41,018 nucleotides of DNA from a virus: IMG/VR virus record IMGVR_UViG_3300045973_001497, positions 1-41,018 of that record; one strand, given 5' to 3'. Positions 29,265-38,493 of the stretch are shown here, piece after piece. The position numbers and the translations under genes are program-made. The notes below the pieces were generated by a model that ran no database searches, was not told where the DNA came from, and worked only from the letters and a program-made list of their open reading frames with translations. The stretch's first letter is position 1; each line of letters starts with the position of its first letter.

Positions 29265-29308
29265 GAAGACACACATTTAAACAGCGCTTTGCGCGATTAA
29301 GAAGACAC
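29237..29308 (+). repeat. 36-bp exact tandem duplication
   Basis: Two exact 36-bp copies (29237-29272 and 29273-29308), each beginning ACATTTAAACAGCGC and ending GAAGACAC. Copy 1 contains the end and stop codon of the gp10-like gene; copy 2 repeats the same bases as non-coding leader in front of the tail chaperone ATG. Coding in both genes is unharmed. Confidence 0.95.
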
Positions 29309-29310
29309 AC

Positions 29311-29643
29311 ATGATTAACGACAAAACATCTGCATTGCTGGCCGCCTTGGTGGCTAAATCAACCCCTGTTGAGGTGGAAGACTTTGGCACGGTGCACGTG
29401 CGCCAAATTACCGTGGGCGAAAACGATGACATTGCCAAGATTGCCAACAACAAAGACGCGCCCATGAGCGAGTTTGGTTTGCAGCTGCTCATTCGCGCTG
29501 TGACCGATGAGACGGGTGCCCCCATGTTTGACGATGCTGACTTGCCCGCCCTGCGCGATGCGGCCAGCACCAAGATTGACAAACTGGTTAAGGCGGTGCT
29601 GGTGGCTAACGGCTTTCAAAAGGCCGAAGCAGCAAAAAACTGA
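29311..29643 (+). CDS. Tail assembly chaperone (gpG-like)
   Basis: 110-aa chaperone of the HK97 gp13/lambda gpG type: VEVEDFGTVHVRQITVGEND, LQLLIRAVTDETGAPMFDDAD, IDKLVKAVLVANGF. It binds the tape measure protein during tail assembly and is not in the virion. It ends at a -1 slippery heptamer two codons before its TGA, so a fraction of ribosomes makes a longer product with the next frame. Confidence 0.88.
   Translation: MINDKTSALLAALVAKSTPVEVEDFGTVHVRQITVGENDDIAKIANNKDAPMSEFGLQLLIRAVTDETGAPMFDDADLPALRDAASTKIDKLVKAVLVANGFQKAEAAKN
29634..29640 (+). promoter_or_regulatory. Programmed -1 frameshift site (A AAA AAC)
   Basis: Canonical slippery heptamer in the right phase: the zero frame reads GCA AAA AAC TGA. 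After a one-base backward slip the ribosome continues CTG ATT GAT GCC into the open -1 frame. It would give a 228-aa fusion (110 + 118 aa), as for lambda gpG-T and HK97 gp13-14. Confidence 0.93.
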
Positions 29644-29996
29644 TTGATGCCCCTGAGCTGATTTTCCGCCACCGGCTGGCCCTTACCCTGCATAAAACGC
29701 TGGGTGAGCTGGATGTCATGCCGATGGCTGAATTCAACCAGTGGGTGGAGTTTCACAAGATTGAGCCATTTGGCCCGTACTTTGACGATTTGAGATCAGC
29801 CAGCATTGCTGCGGCTATTTACAACGTCAACCGTGACCCTGCCAGAGCGCCTGAGCCCATTTACCCCAGCCAGCTGGTACCGTGGAATGCGCTGCACAGG
29901 CGTTATGCAGAGCCAGAAAAACCTAAAGAATTTTCAACCCCCAAAGACCAAGAGGCAGCAGTGCTGTCTATGGTCGCAAAGGTAGTCGCCCCATGA
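29640..29996 (+). CDS. Tail assembly chaperone, frameshifted C-terminal part (gpT-like)
   Basis: -1 frame extension read only after slippage at 29634-29640: LIDAPELIFRHRLALTLHKT, then LGELDVMPMAEFNQWVEFHK and a Pro-rich linker. The conserved ELDVMPMAEFNQW... part matches the second chaperone frame of HK97-like phages. An internal ATG at 29718 exists but there is no ribosome binding site before it, so independent translation is unlikely. The stop overlaps the tape measure start by 4 nt. Confidence 0.87.
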   Translation: MIDAPELIFRHRLALTLHKTLGELDVMPMAEFNQWVEFHKIEPFGPYFDDLRSASIAAAIYNVNRDPARAPEPIYPSQLVPWNALHRRYAEPEKPKEFSTPKDQEAAVLSMVAKVVAP

Positions 29997-32566
29997 GTTA
30001 CGCCAACTTAAATATCGTCATTAACACCAACGCCGCTCAAGCCGCGCAAAGCATGAGTGGTTTTGGTAATGATGCAAAGCAAGCCTTGAATAGCGCGCAG
30101 AGCGACGTGGAGAAGTTTCGCCAAGCTATGGCTGACACAGCCGCAGCAAACGAGGCTGCAGCCCGCCGATTCCAGAGCAGCATGGAGGCCGCCAATGATG
30201 CCGTGATTGGCAAAACACAGGAGACCAAAAAGGCGATGGAGGATGTGGCCAAGGCCACCGACAACATCAACCCCAAAGGTTTTGCAGAGAAGGTGGCGGC
30301 TGCTTTCGGGGCCGCTTTTGGTGCTGGTTATGCGGCCACTGAAACATGGCTGCAAAAGACCGAAGACTATGTGGTGGCCAAGGGCAAGGCGATTGCTATT
30401 GGCGTGGCCATTGCCGCCGTGAGTGCAGTTGCTGCGACCATGTACACGGCCTACCAAATTGTGTCGGCGACTTATAACTTCATTGAGGGCTTGTTCACGG
30501 GCGACTCGATGAAGAGCAAGTCCATCGATGCACTGATGGCTATCAATGCGCAAGTGAAGTCGCTGCAAGCACAGCTAAGTATTTCTGCAGTGGAGGCTAT
30601 GGCGCTGCAAGATGCGCTTGGGCGCTTGGGTATTGATAAATCAGGCTATGTTGAAACATATACGCAGGCCGCAACAGCTATGCGAGAAAACACCAAAGAG
30701 CTTAAGCGCCTTGGTATTCAATACAAGGACAACCATGGTCATTTGTTAACAGAGGCTGAGTTTTTGACCAATGTTAAGAATAAGTTGGATCAGTATAAGG
30801 ATGGGTATGACAGATCTGCTGCCGCCGCAGCTATCGGTGCGGGCAGTTATGCCAAGGTGGTGGATGCATTGAAGGTGACAGATGCGCAAATTCAGCAAAG
30901 CAAAAACCGCCTCGATGACTACAACTTAGGCATTGGCCCACAAACTCAAGCTGCCGTGGCGCGCTACCAGCAGGCCATGCGCGACTTTGACAGCGAGTCG
31001 CGCAAGACCACCGAAGGCTTTAGCCGCGTTATTTCGGACAGCTTTATGCCCATGGCAACGAGCATGGCGGAGTGGTTGAAAAACGGGTTCCCCAGTGCCG
31101 TGATGTTGTTCCGTGGTGCTGTGGCAACTGCTGCTACGTTGGTGTACGGATTTGCCACCTCTGTGGGCATGGCGTATGAGGTGATGGTTGGCTCGGCTGA
31201 GTCAATGGTGCTGGTGCTGGTGGGGGCGATGGCGGCGGCTGGCCGGGCCTTGTCGGGCGACTTCTCGGGCGCAAAAATCGCCATGGCCGATGCGTTGGAC
31301 GCCGCAAAAGAGCGTATGGCCAAGACGGGTCAAGCTATGGTGGATATTGCTATTGCCAACAACAAAAACATCAAAGCTGCTTGGGCTGTCGATGATCGCA
31401 ATCAGCCTTTGACTAATGCAAGGTTAGAAAATAACACACAGAACGCCGGAAAGGTTTGGAAGCCTAAGCCGGAAGATACGTCTGGTGACAAGAAGCCCTT
31501 CACGCGCTACATGGAAGAGCTTGACCGAATGAACGTCAAGCTTGACCAAAACGAATACGCCATGATGCGCGTCAAAGCTGCGCAAGAGGCTGTGCGTCAA
31601 AAAGGGCTTGATCTGGCCTCAGCCATGGACCAAGCCAATGCTGCAGTGGACCGCATTCAGCGCACCGAAAGCCAACGTGCTGTCGATGCATATGCCAACA
31701 AGCTCAGGCTTGAAAACGAAGCCTATGCCCAGCAGTCAGACTTGATTGGATTGACTACCGCACAACAAGAGTTGGCAGCCGTGTCTATCAAACGCCGGAT
31801 GGACGCAGAAAACGCCATCAACGAGGCCAAGAAGGCAGGTAAGCCGCTGGACGATCAAGCGATTGCAGATTTGCGCACCAACACAGGCGAACAAATCAAA
31901 AACCTGCAGGCTCTGGTGGCTGCGCGCCAAGCGATGCAACGCACTGGCGAGTTTGGCCAAAACAAAGCGTTTCAAGAGTACGCAGACGCGGCCAGCAACC
32001 AAGCCCTGCAAGTCAAGAACGCTTGGGGAAATGCCTTTAGGGGCATGGAAGATGCCATGGTGGCGTTTGTGAAAACGGGCAAGCTCGACTTCAAGAGTAT
32101 GGCTGATTCCATCATCTCTGACCTGATTCGCATCATGGTGCAACGCAGCATCACAGGGCCTTTGGCGGGTGCTATGGGCAATATGTTTGGCTCGGGCACC
32201 TCGAACGACTATTCGCTGAGCAGCGGGCAGAGCACGGGAGGTCTGGGGTTAAAGGGCGGGTCAGCTGACAGCCTTTATTCCTCTACGCCTAGTTTTGCTG
32301 TAGGCACACCGTATGTGCCACGCGACATGCTGGCCTTGGTGCATGAGGGCGAGGCCATCACGCCCAAGGGCGCCAACACGGGCATCAATGTGCAAATTAT
32401 CAACAACACACAAAGCCAAGTGACCACGCAAAGCGATGGCAAGGGTGGTCTGACTGTGCTGGTGGACATGGTGAAAAATGCAATGGCTGATGATGTATTT
32501 AATGGCGTGGGCGCGATGCCCCGCGCCATGGAAGCACGCTACGGCCTGCGTACGGCGGGAGCATAA
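29993..32566 (+). CDS. Tape measure protein
   Basis: 857-aa tail length ruler and DNA-injection protein, lambda gpH-like. N-terminal coiled coil (~25-95). Two hydrophobic regions (~133-165 AIAIGVAIAAVSAVAATM; ~368-416 AVMLFRGAVATAATLVYG and MVLVLVGAMAAAG) would enter the host membrane. Long Gln/Ala/Lys-rich helices follow (~500-690). The C-terminus has the conserved lambda-type motif FAVGTPYVPRDMLALVHEGE. No peptidase domain is seen. The length implies a tail on the order of 120-130 nm by the usual rule of about 0.15 nm per residue. Confidence 0.93.
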   Translation: MSYANLNIVINTNAAQAAQSMSGFGNDAKQALNSAQSDVEKFRQAMADTAAANEAAARRFQSSMEAANDAVIGKTQETKKAMEDVAKATDNINPKGFAEKVAAAFGAAFGAGYAATETWLQKTEDYVVAKGKAIAIGVAIAAVSAVAATMYTAYQIVSATYNFIEGLFTGDSMKSKSIDALMAINAQVKSLQAQLSISAVEAMALQDALGRLGIDKSGYVETYTQAATAMRENTKELKRLGIQYKDNHGHLLTEAEFLTNVKNKLDQYKDGYDRSAAAAAIGAGSYAKVVDALKVTDAQIQQSKNRLDDYNLGIGPQTQAAVARYQQAMRDFDSESRKTTEGFSRVISDSFMPMATSMAEWLKNGFPSAVMLFRGAVATAATLVYGFATSVGMAYEVMVGSAESMVLVLVGAMAAAGRALSGDFSGAKIAMADALDAAKERMAKTGQAMVDIAIANNKNIKAAWAVDDRNQPLTNARLENNTQNAGKVWKPKPEDTSGDKKPFTRYMEELDRMNVKLDQNEYAMMRVKAAQEAVRQKGLDLASAMDQANAAVDRIQRTESQRAVDAYANKLRLENEAYAQQSDLIGLTTAQQELAAVSIKRRMDAENAINEAKKAGKPLDDQAIADLRTNTGEQIKNLQALVAARQAMQRTGEFGQNKAFQEYADAASNQALQVKNAWGNAFRGMEDAMVAFVKTGKLDFKSMADSIISDLIRIMVQRSITGPLAGAMGNMFGSGTSNDYSLSSGQSTGGLGLKGGSADSLYSSTPSFAVGTPYVPRDMLALVHEGEAITPKGANTGINVQIINNTQSQVTTQSDGKGGLTVLVDMVKNAMADDVFNGVGAMPRAMEARYGLRTAGA

Positions 32567-32569
32567 GTA

Positions 32570-32938
32570 ATGGCAACTTTTCCGAGTTACGTGAAAATTT
32601 TGGTGGGCTCAACCGAGCAACCAAAAAGCGTAGTGGCACGCTCTGAGATGGAGCGCGGTGTGCCCAAGCAGCGCCGCATGGCCAGCGACACTATGGTGTC
32701 GGTGCCCGTCGTGTTGCTGTTTGAAACACCGACCAACGCCAACGACTTTGAGACGTGGGTGTACAGCCAAATAGGTGGCGGTGCAGATTGGTTTACATGG
32801 ACTAACCCGCGCACCAACACAGCAGTGCAGGCCCGCATTGTGGGCGGTGACATTGGCCCGTTGCAACCTGCATCGGGCATTTGGAGTGGCATCACCACGC
32901 GGCGTATGACGCTGGAATATTTGCGGAGTGCCTACTGA
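32570..32938 (+). CDS. Minor tail protein, gpM-like position (122 aa)
   Basis: 122-aa beta-rich protein: MATFPSYVKILVGSTEQP, then SEMERGVPKQRR, VLLFETPTNANDFETWV and DWFTWTNPRTNTAVQARIV. The E-R-G-x-P-K-Q-R segment and the DWF-W-x-N-P motif are common in the small tail-tip protein coded just after the tape measure in lambda-like phages. It joins the distal tail. The final base overlaps the next ATG (TGATG). Confidence 0.8.
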   Translation: MATFPSYVKILVGSTEQPKSVVARSEMERGVPKQRRMASDTMVSVPVVLLFETPTNANDFETWVYSQIGGGADWFTWTNPRTNTAVQARIVGGDIGPLQPASGIWSGITTRRMTLEYLRSAY

Positions 32939-33411
32939 TGGTGAGCGTGACCACCACCGCCGCGCTGCAAAGCACCAGCGACAGCCAAGGCATCCTAGAG
33001 CTGCTGCTGATTGACCACAGCAGCTTTGCCAGCCCCATTCGCGTGGTGAACGACACGCGTGACTGGGTGATTGGCAGCGACACCTATGTGGGTCTGCCTT
33101 TTGTGCTGAAGCTACCCAGCCAAGCCCAAAAAGAAAACCCACGCGCCACCTTGCAGGTGGACAACGTAGGCCGCGCGCTCACGGCTTTGCTTGAGGGTCT
33201 GCCCACAGGTGCATCACTCACCGCCACAGTTCGTGTGGCCAGCCGTGCCACGCCTGCTGTGGTGGACTTTGAGTTCATTGGGCAACTGACAGCCATCAAC
33301 GTGACGCCCACGGTGATGAGCTGCACATTTGGCCTAGATGACACCATGCGCCGCCCAGCAGTGCTGGTGCGGTTTGACCCTACCAATGCGCCTGCGCTGT
33401 TTGCAGGCTAA
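32938..33411 (+). CDS. Minor tail protein, DUF1833-like (157 aa)
   Basis: 157-aa protein; ATG at 32938 is chosen because it overlaps the preceding stop (TGATG) and matches the family N-terminus. Family pattern: ILELLLIDHSSFASPIRVVN, DTRDWVIGSDTYVGLPFVLK, LQVDNVGRALTALLEGLP. It corresponds in position to lambda gpL-type tail-tip proteins. The stop overlaps the NlpC/P60 start (TAATG). Confidence 0.82.
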   Translation: MVSVTTTAALQSTSDSQGILELLLIDHSSFASPIRVVNDTRDWVIGSDTYVGLPFVLKLPSQAQKENPRATLQVDNVGRALTALLEGLPTGASLTATVRVASRATPAVVDFEFIGQLTAINVTPTVMSCTFGLDDTMRRPAVLVRFDPTNAPALFAG

Positions 33412-33869
33412 TGCCTGACAACATGACATACACCAGCCAACCCACCCCCCGCAACCATGCCGCCGACTTTAAGCAGGCACAAACCTATGTAGGCCTGCCC
33501 TACATCGATGGCAAGTTTGACTGTGCGCACCTGTGCCTCAAAGTGCAGGCTGAGGTGTTTGGCCGTGATGTGCCGCTGCCAGCGTACCTCGTTGACCACG
33601 CACAAGGACGCATGGGGCAGGGCGCACAAATACGCACCGCACGCGATGAGCTGGCCACCAAGATAGACAAGCCCGTGCATGGCTGTGCAGTGCTGATGGT
33701 GGGGCCCAGCGAGGTTGGCGAGCTGTGGCACATCGGTGTGGTGTTTGACCACAACGGCCACTGGTGGGTTCTGCACAATAGCCGTCCGATGGGCGGCGTG
33801 GCTTTGAACAATTTGCGCGACTTCGCATGGCGAGGCCAGCGTATAGAAGGTTTTTATAAATGGAAATGA
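33411..33869 (+). CDS. NlpC/P60-family tail tip peptidase
   Basis: 152-aa cysteine peptidase, equivalent to the C-terminal part of lambda gpK. YVGLPYIDGKFDCAHLCLK carries the nucleophile C38, and ELWHIGVVFDHNGHWWVLHN the catalytic H107. It may open the murein during infection or process the tail tip. It lacks the JAB/MPN domain that lambda gpK has in front. The end overlaps the J-like gene by 10 nt. Confidence 0.88.
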   Translation: MPDNMTYTSQPTPRNHAADFKQAQTYVGLPYIDGKFDCAHLCLKVQAEVFGRDVPLPAYLVDHAQGRMGQGAQIRTARDELATKIDKPVHGCAVLMVGPSEVGELWHIGVVFDHNGHWWVLHNSRPMGGVALNNLRDFAWRGQRIEGFYKWK

Positions 33870-36800
33870 TGCAACACACAGCAGCGCAGCCGATTGACCG
33901 CCAAGCACGCTTGGTTGTCACGCCTCACCCATTGACTACGCAAGGCCAAACTAGCGCCTTGGTGATGATGGCCGAGGGTGAAAGCCTTGCCTCGGTGCTT
34001 TGCCGCGCTGGGGTCAGTGGCGGATGGATTGTCGAGCTAGACGGCTTGCAAGTTCCAGCCCTGATGTGGGGGCGCACACGCGTGAAGTGTGGTGTCGTGA
34101 TTGAGTGTCGACGTATCGTACATGATGAAAATACGCTTCGAATGGCTGCATTTGTAACCTTGGCGTACTTCACCATGGGTGCTGGCTCAGCTGGTTTTTT
34201 TGGTACCGGACTCACTGGTTCGCTTGTAGGCGCAACAGCGTTTTATGCAGGAGCACAAGTTATCAATCGCGTGTTGCCACCTGCACAGGCGGCACAAATG
34301 AGCCCAGCCACAAACAGCGCCCAGCCAACATACAGCCTAAGCGGAGGCCGCAACAGCGCTCGCTTGTGGGAGTCAATGAGCCTCGTGCTGGGGCAGCCTT
34401 ATATGGTGCCAGATTTGGCGGGTCAGCCATGGACGTATTTCAGCGGCGAAGACCAATACCTGACTCAGATTTTCCACGGCGGCATTAATTTGCAGCGGCT
34501 GGACAGCTTACGAATTGGTCAAACAGCCATTGAAAGTTTTGATGGAGTGTCGATTCGTGCCAAAGGATTGCCAGAGTCACCTTGGAGCGCAAGCCTTCCC
34601 GCCAATAGTGTGGACAGTATTGCAGGCGCTCTGCTAGATGCACCAAGCGGTACCGGAGCATGGGTCACTCGCACGACAAGCGTAGGCACTATTCAGATAG
34701 GTATTGATCTTGAGATGACACTTTTCGGGGTCAACGGCAGCAATGGTGCTTATGAATCACGCGCGGTTCAGTTGGATGTTCAATATTGTGCGCACGGCAC
34801 AAACGCATGGGCAGGCGTCCCCACGGGCACCGGCTACCAAGAGCAATACATCAGCGGGTACGACTCTCAATATGATGGAGATGGCGTGTATACCAACGTG
34901 CCTATTTATGCGTGGAGAACGGTCCCATATGCAGATGGGACAGCAAAGTACATAAATGCCACTAGCAAGCCATTGCGTGTGAGCATTTCGCTCCCAGTGA
35001 CTAGCGGTCAGTATGACGTTCGCATAAGAAAGGCTACGGCAAACGAAACATCTACTAGTGCCCAAAACGTGGTGACATGGACACAGCTCAAATCATTCCA
35101 GCCAGACTTAGGCAGCTATCCTGGGCAGTCTCTGGTGGCGCTCACCATTAAAGCCAGCGGCCAACTGACTGGCAACCTCGATCAGCTCAATTGGGTGGCT
35201 ACGGCACGCCCAACGCCGCATTGGAATGGCAGTGCGTGGGTGACGGCCACCAACAAATCAAACGGCCTCAGCAACCCCGGCGTGCAACTGCTGCAGTTGG
35301 CCCGTGGCATTTACGACGAAAACGGAAAGCTGATTGCTGGCCTTGGCTGGGCAGATTCACGTATCGACATTGAGTCAATCAAGTCTTTCACAGTCTGGTG
35401 CACAACCAAGCAATTCACATTTGATGCCATCATTCAGCAAACGATGAGTATTGGTGATTTGATGGATGCCATTGCTTACGCTGGAATGGGGTCTATCAGC
35501 TGGCCAGGTGGCAAGCTTGGCGTCCAGTGGCTAGCTGACGATGCCCCCATTGAGGGCGTCATTAACATGGGCAACATTAAGGCCAAGTCGTTCAGCGTGA
35601 GCTATGCGGCCAGCGATCGCGCTGACGAGATTGAGTATGGCTATTTTGATGCTAGTGCCAACAACCAATGGAACAGCCTGCGCGTGCAAAGTCCTGCTGT
35701 GACCACACCCATCAATACGGCGCGACTCAGCAACATGGGCATCACATCCGAAGCGCAAGCGGCTGTGCTGGCCCGCTACGCCATGGCTCAAAACATTTAC
35801 ATGTCCAAAGCCATCACGTTCGAGCAAGACCTTGAGTTTTTGACCTACAAGCGTGGCACAGTGCTGGCTCTGAGTCATGACATGACGCAGTGGGGCTACT
35901 CCGGCCGCATTCAGTCAGCGGTCAACAACAGCGGTGCGGTCACGCTTACGCTGGATGACGCCATTCCTGCGCCTGCATCAGGCAGCGCCTACATTGGTCT
36001 GCGCTTGGTGGGTGAGTTGCAATATCGCATCTTCTCGTGTGCAGCTTTTACAGGCTCCACACGGGTGGTGACATTGGCCGGTGCTTGGCCAATTGGCGTG
36101 GCATTGCCAGGCGCCAACGGCCAGCCCATGGATGCGCTGTGGATTTACGACTTCAAGGCTACGCCCGGGCAAAAGGTGGTGGTGAGCAAGATAGAGCCTG
36201 CCGACAACCAGGGCGGCGCAAAAGTCACTGTCACGCCTCTGCCTGATGAGTTTTGGCCGTATGTGTTTAATGGCGCATACACGCCAGCTCCAAACCGAAG
36301 CCTGCTAGTTCTGTTGCCAACGGCATCAGATGCACGCGTCTCCGAGCAGCTTGGGCGCCAAGGGAACACTTACTACGTAGATTTGAACCTTGCATTTAAT
36401 GTAAGCGGTCCTTTTGATAGCGCGGAAGTATGGGGCTCAATAAACTCATCTTCGTTGCGGTTGATTGGGGCAACAAAAAGTAAATATTTCAGTTGGCGCG
36501 GCGGACTTGGCGAGACATGGAATATTGAAGTTCGACCAAGAAATGCGTTAGGGCAAGTTGGATCGGCCGCAAGGGTTTCGTACTTAGTTATTGGGCTTAC
36601 TGCTCCACCTAGCGACGTGCAAGGCCTATCCGTAAATGTCGCGAGCAATGGTGTTCGTATCACATGGGCTCAGCCAACAGACGCAGACTACAGCGAAACA
36701 GCCGTCCGAATTGGAAGCAGCTGGGCCGCTGGAGTGGAGGTGCTACGCAAATCTGCAACGTCTCATTTATTGGGATGGCAGCATGTTGGCGAGCTAAAAG

Positions 36801-37882
36801 TATGGGCCAAGCACTACGACACGACCGGCAATGAGAGTGTTAATGCCGTATCGTCAACGGTAGTCATCCGGGCGCCCTCCAAGGTGCAAATGATTGCGGT
36901 TGAGATGCAGGCTAATGCCCTGACCATGCAATGGCTCGATGCCAAGACAGATCAGCCCATCTTGCGCTACGAATATTTCACAGGCGACCAAGGCGCCTTG
37001 CTGTCCAGCTGCGGGAGCTGGGGCAGTGCTGGCAGTGATGGTCGAAGTGATTTGCGAACATTTCGTACACCAGGCGCAAAACAGGTCTACGTGGTGGCTT
37101 ATGACGTAGCGCTTAACGCAAGTGAACCAGCAACATTCGTAGTCAACAGCAGCATGCCGCCAGATTTTGTGTTGGCATCTGACTACTATGAGGATTGGCA
37201 GACGTCTGAAATGGTCAACACCACCATCATTGGCGGCGCTGCAGGTCAGTTGCTTATGCCTGTGGCTGATCAAACGTGGGGCGATCACTTTTCAAGCAGA
37301 GGCTGGGCAAATGCGCAGGCTCAGGTTGATGCCGGATACCCACTTTGGTGGTCGCCAGCTGCAAGCAGCGGATATCACACGGAGCGTCACGATTGTGGTC
37401 GAGTGATTGCTGGCGGGGTTGTAAACGTCACAGTTTTGTCCGCTTCATGGGGTAGCGGAGCCAGCTCAAAAGTGAGCATTCGCGTGAGCGCGGATGCAGC
37501 GGTTTGGAGTGGTTGGATAGATGCAACGGCCTACCAAGCCAGCACATTCCGATATGTCGAGGTGCGCTATGCGGTTACAAGCGATGGCCATGGAGCCATG
37601 CTGGTAGACGATATTCATGTTGACGTTCGCGTTTCGAGCATCACAGAGACAGCGGTGCTGGCATTGATTTCGAGTGACGGTGTTGGAACTTTTTATGCGA
37701 CCACAAAAAGTTTCATCGATATCCAAACGGTCCAAGCTACCGCTCTCAACTCAACAAGCATTGCGCGCATCAACACCATTATCAAAGATGATGTAGCACC
37801 TTTTGGTGTGTATGTGCAGGCGTGGGACACAAACCTTAACCGAGTCAACGGCTCGGTCAGCTTAACAATTACAGGGATTTAA
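33860..37882 (+). CDS. Tail tip/host specificity protein J-like with gpI-like N-terminus
   Basis: 1340-aa central tail-tip protein. Residues ~35-85 (ESLASVLCRAGVSGGWIVEL to GVVIECRRIV) look like a beta-grasp domain, then a hydrophobic patch (~95-140), as in tail assembly protein I, so an I-J-type fusion is possible. The central body (~165-880) has the gpJ pattern with LQRLDSLRIGQTAIESFDGV and the conserved FTFDAIIQQTMSIGDLMDAI region. Fibronectin type III-like modules follow from ~914 (PPSDVQGLSVNVASNGVRIT). The distal ~200 residues, likely host-contacting, are Ser/Val-rich. Confidence 0.88.
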   Translation: MEMMQHTAAQPIDRQARLVVTPHPLTTQGQTSALVMMAEGESLASVLCRAGVSGGWIVELDGLQVPALMWGRTRVKCGVVIECRRIVHDENTLRMAAFVTLAYFTMGAGSAGFFGTGLTGSLVGATAFYAGAQVINRVLPPAQAAQMSPATNSAQPTYSLSGGRNSARLWESMSLVLGQPYMVPDLAGQPWTYFSGEDQYLTQIFHGGINLQRLDSLRIGQTAIESFDGVSIRAKGLPESPWSASLPANSVDSIAGALLDAPSGTGAWVTRTTSVGTIQIGIDLEMTLFGVNGSNGAYESRAVQLDVQYCAHGTNAWAGVPTGTGYQEQYISGYDSQYDGDGVYTNVPIYAWRTVPYADGTAKYINATSKPLRVSISLPVTSGQYDVRIRKATANETSTSAQNVVTWTQLKSFQPDLGSYPGQSLVALTIKASGQLTGNLDQLNWVATARPTPHWNGSAWVTATNKSNGLSNPGVQLLQLARGIYDENGKLIAGLGWADSRIDIESIKSFTVWCTTKQFTFDAIIQQTMSIGDLMDAIAYAGMGSISWPGGKLGVQWLADDAPIEGVINMGNIKAKSFSVSYAASDRADEIEYGYFDASANNQWNSLRVQSPAVTTPINTARLSNMGITSEAQAAVLARYAMAQNIYMSKAITFEQDLEFLTYKRGTVLALSHDMTQWGYSGRIQSAVNNSGAVTLTLDDAIPAPASGSAYIGLRLVGELQYRIFSCAAFTGSTRVVTLAGAWPIGVALPGANGQPMDALWIYDFKATPGQKVVVSKIEPADNQGGAKVTVTPLPDEFWPYVFNGAYTPAPNRSLLVLLPTASDARVSEQLGRQGNTYYVDLNLAFNVSGPFDSAEVWGSINSSSLRLIGATKSKYFSWRGGLGETWNIEVRPRNALGQVGSAARVSYLVIGLTAPPSDVQGLSVNVASNGVRITWAQPTDADYSETAVRIGSSWAAGVEVLRKSATSHLLGWQHVGELKVWAKHYDTTGNESVNAVSSTVVIRAPSKVQMIAVEMQANALTMQWLDAKTDQPILRYEYFTGDQGALLSSCGSWGSAGSDGRSDLRTFRTPGAKQVYVVAYDVALNASEPATFVVNSSMPPDFVLASDYYEDWQTSEMVNTTIIGGAAGQLLMPVADQTWGDHFSSRGWANAQAQVDAGYPLWWSPAASSGYHTERHDCGRVIAGGVVNVTVLSASWGSGASSKVSIRVSADAAVWSGWIDATAYQASTFRYVEVRYAVTSDGHGAMLVDDIHVDVRVSSITETAVLALISSDGVGTFYATTKSFIDIQTVQATALNSTSIARINTIIKDDVAPFGVYVQAWDTNLNRVNGSVSLTITGI

Positions 37883-37884
37883 AA

Positions 37885-38484
37885 ATGTCTGATTTGAATG
37901 ACTTAACCAAACCCGATCTGCAATCTTCATATGCCAATAGCGACGTGCCAGACACATTGCTTGGGCATATAAAACGGCTGTGGACAGGCGATTACACGGG
38001 CATGTCGAATCTTGTGCCAAACATGCTTCGATGGGCAATCACTGGAACTACAACGCTATCTGCGCGTCTGTATCGTCGCAATGTAGCAAATGCTGATGTG
38101 GAAGTTACGGTGTTGCCAGGGGTGAGTATTGGTGGCAATGCTGCAACAGCTACAAGTCTTAGCAGCCCACTTGACTTTTCTGGCATCAGTTCAGCACTTG
38201 CTGGCATGACCCCTTTGGCTGTTGGTAGCCTCGCCATTTTGGCCGGGAATGATAGTGTTGCTGGTACTACAAGAAGTGGGTCTTCTTTACAAATTACTGG
38301 TGCAATATCTAACTTCTCGGCTAATTACGATGCCGCAGGTATTAAATCTATAAATATTGATTGCCGTTATAACTACGGTCAAAGTCCGCCTGGCACATGG
38401 AAATGTTTGTCAGATTTTGCAAGCATAAGATATCAACCATCGGGTGTGATGGGTGCGGCGGGTTTGTGGATCAGAATTGCATAA
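37885..38484 (+). CDS. Tail fibre-region protein (199 aa)
   Basis: 199-aa protein directly after the J-like gene. N-terminal YANSDVPDTLLGHIKRLWTG, middle Gly/Ser/Ala-rich beta repeats (GVSIGGNAATATSLSSPLD, RSGSSLQITG) and a C-terminus with SFASIRYQPSG-type strands and two cysteines. The pattern resembles short distal fibres or receptor-binding knobs. Function inferred from position. Confidence 0.65.
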   Translation: MSDLNDLTKPDLQSSYANSDVPDTLLGHIKRLWTGDYTGMSNLVPNMLRWAITGTTTLSARLYRRNVANADVEVTVLPGVSIGGNAATATSLSSPLDFSGISSALAGMTPLAVGSLAILAGNDSVAGTTRSGSSLQITGAISNFSANYDAAGIKSINIDCRYNYGQSPPGTWKCLSDFASIRYQPSGVMGAAGLWIRIA

Positions 38485-38493
38485 GGGGTAGCC

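Noticed and set aside
29718-29996. Independent gene starting at ATG 29718
   Set aside because: There is no ribosome binding site, and the frame is open back to the slippery heptamer, so it is better read as the frameshifted end of the chaperone.
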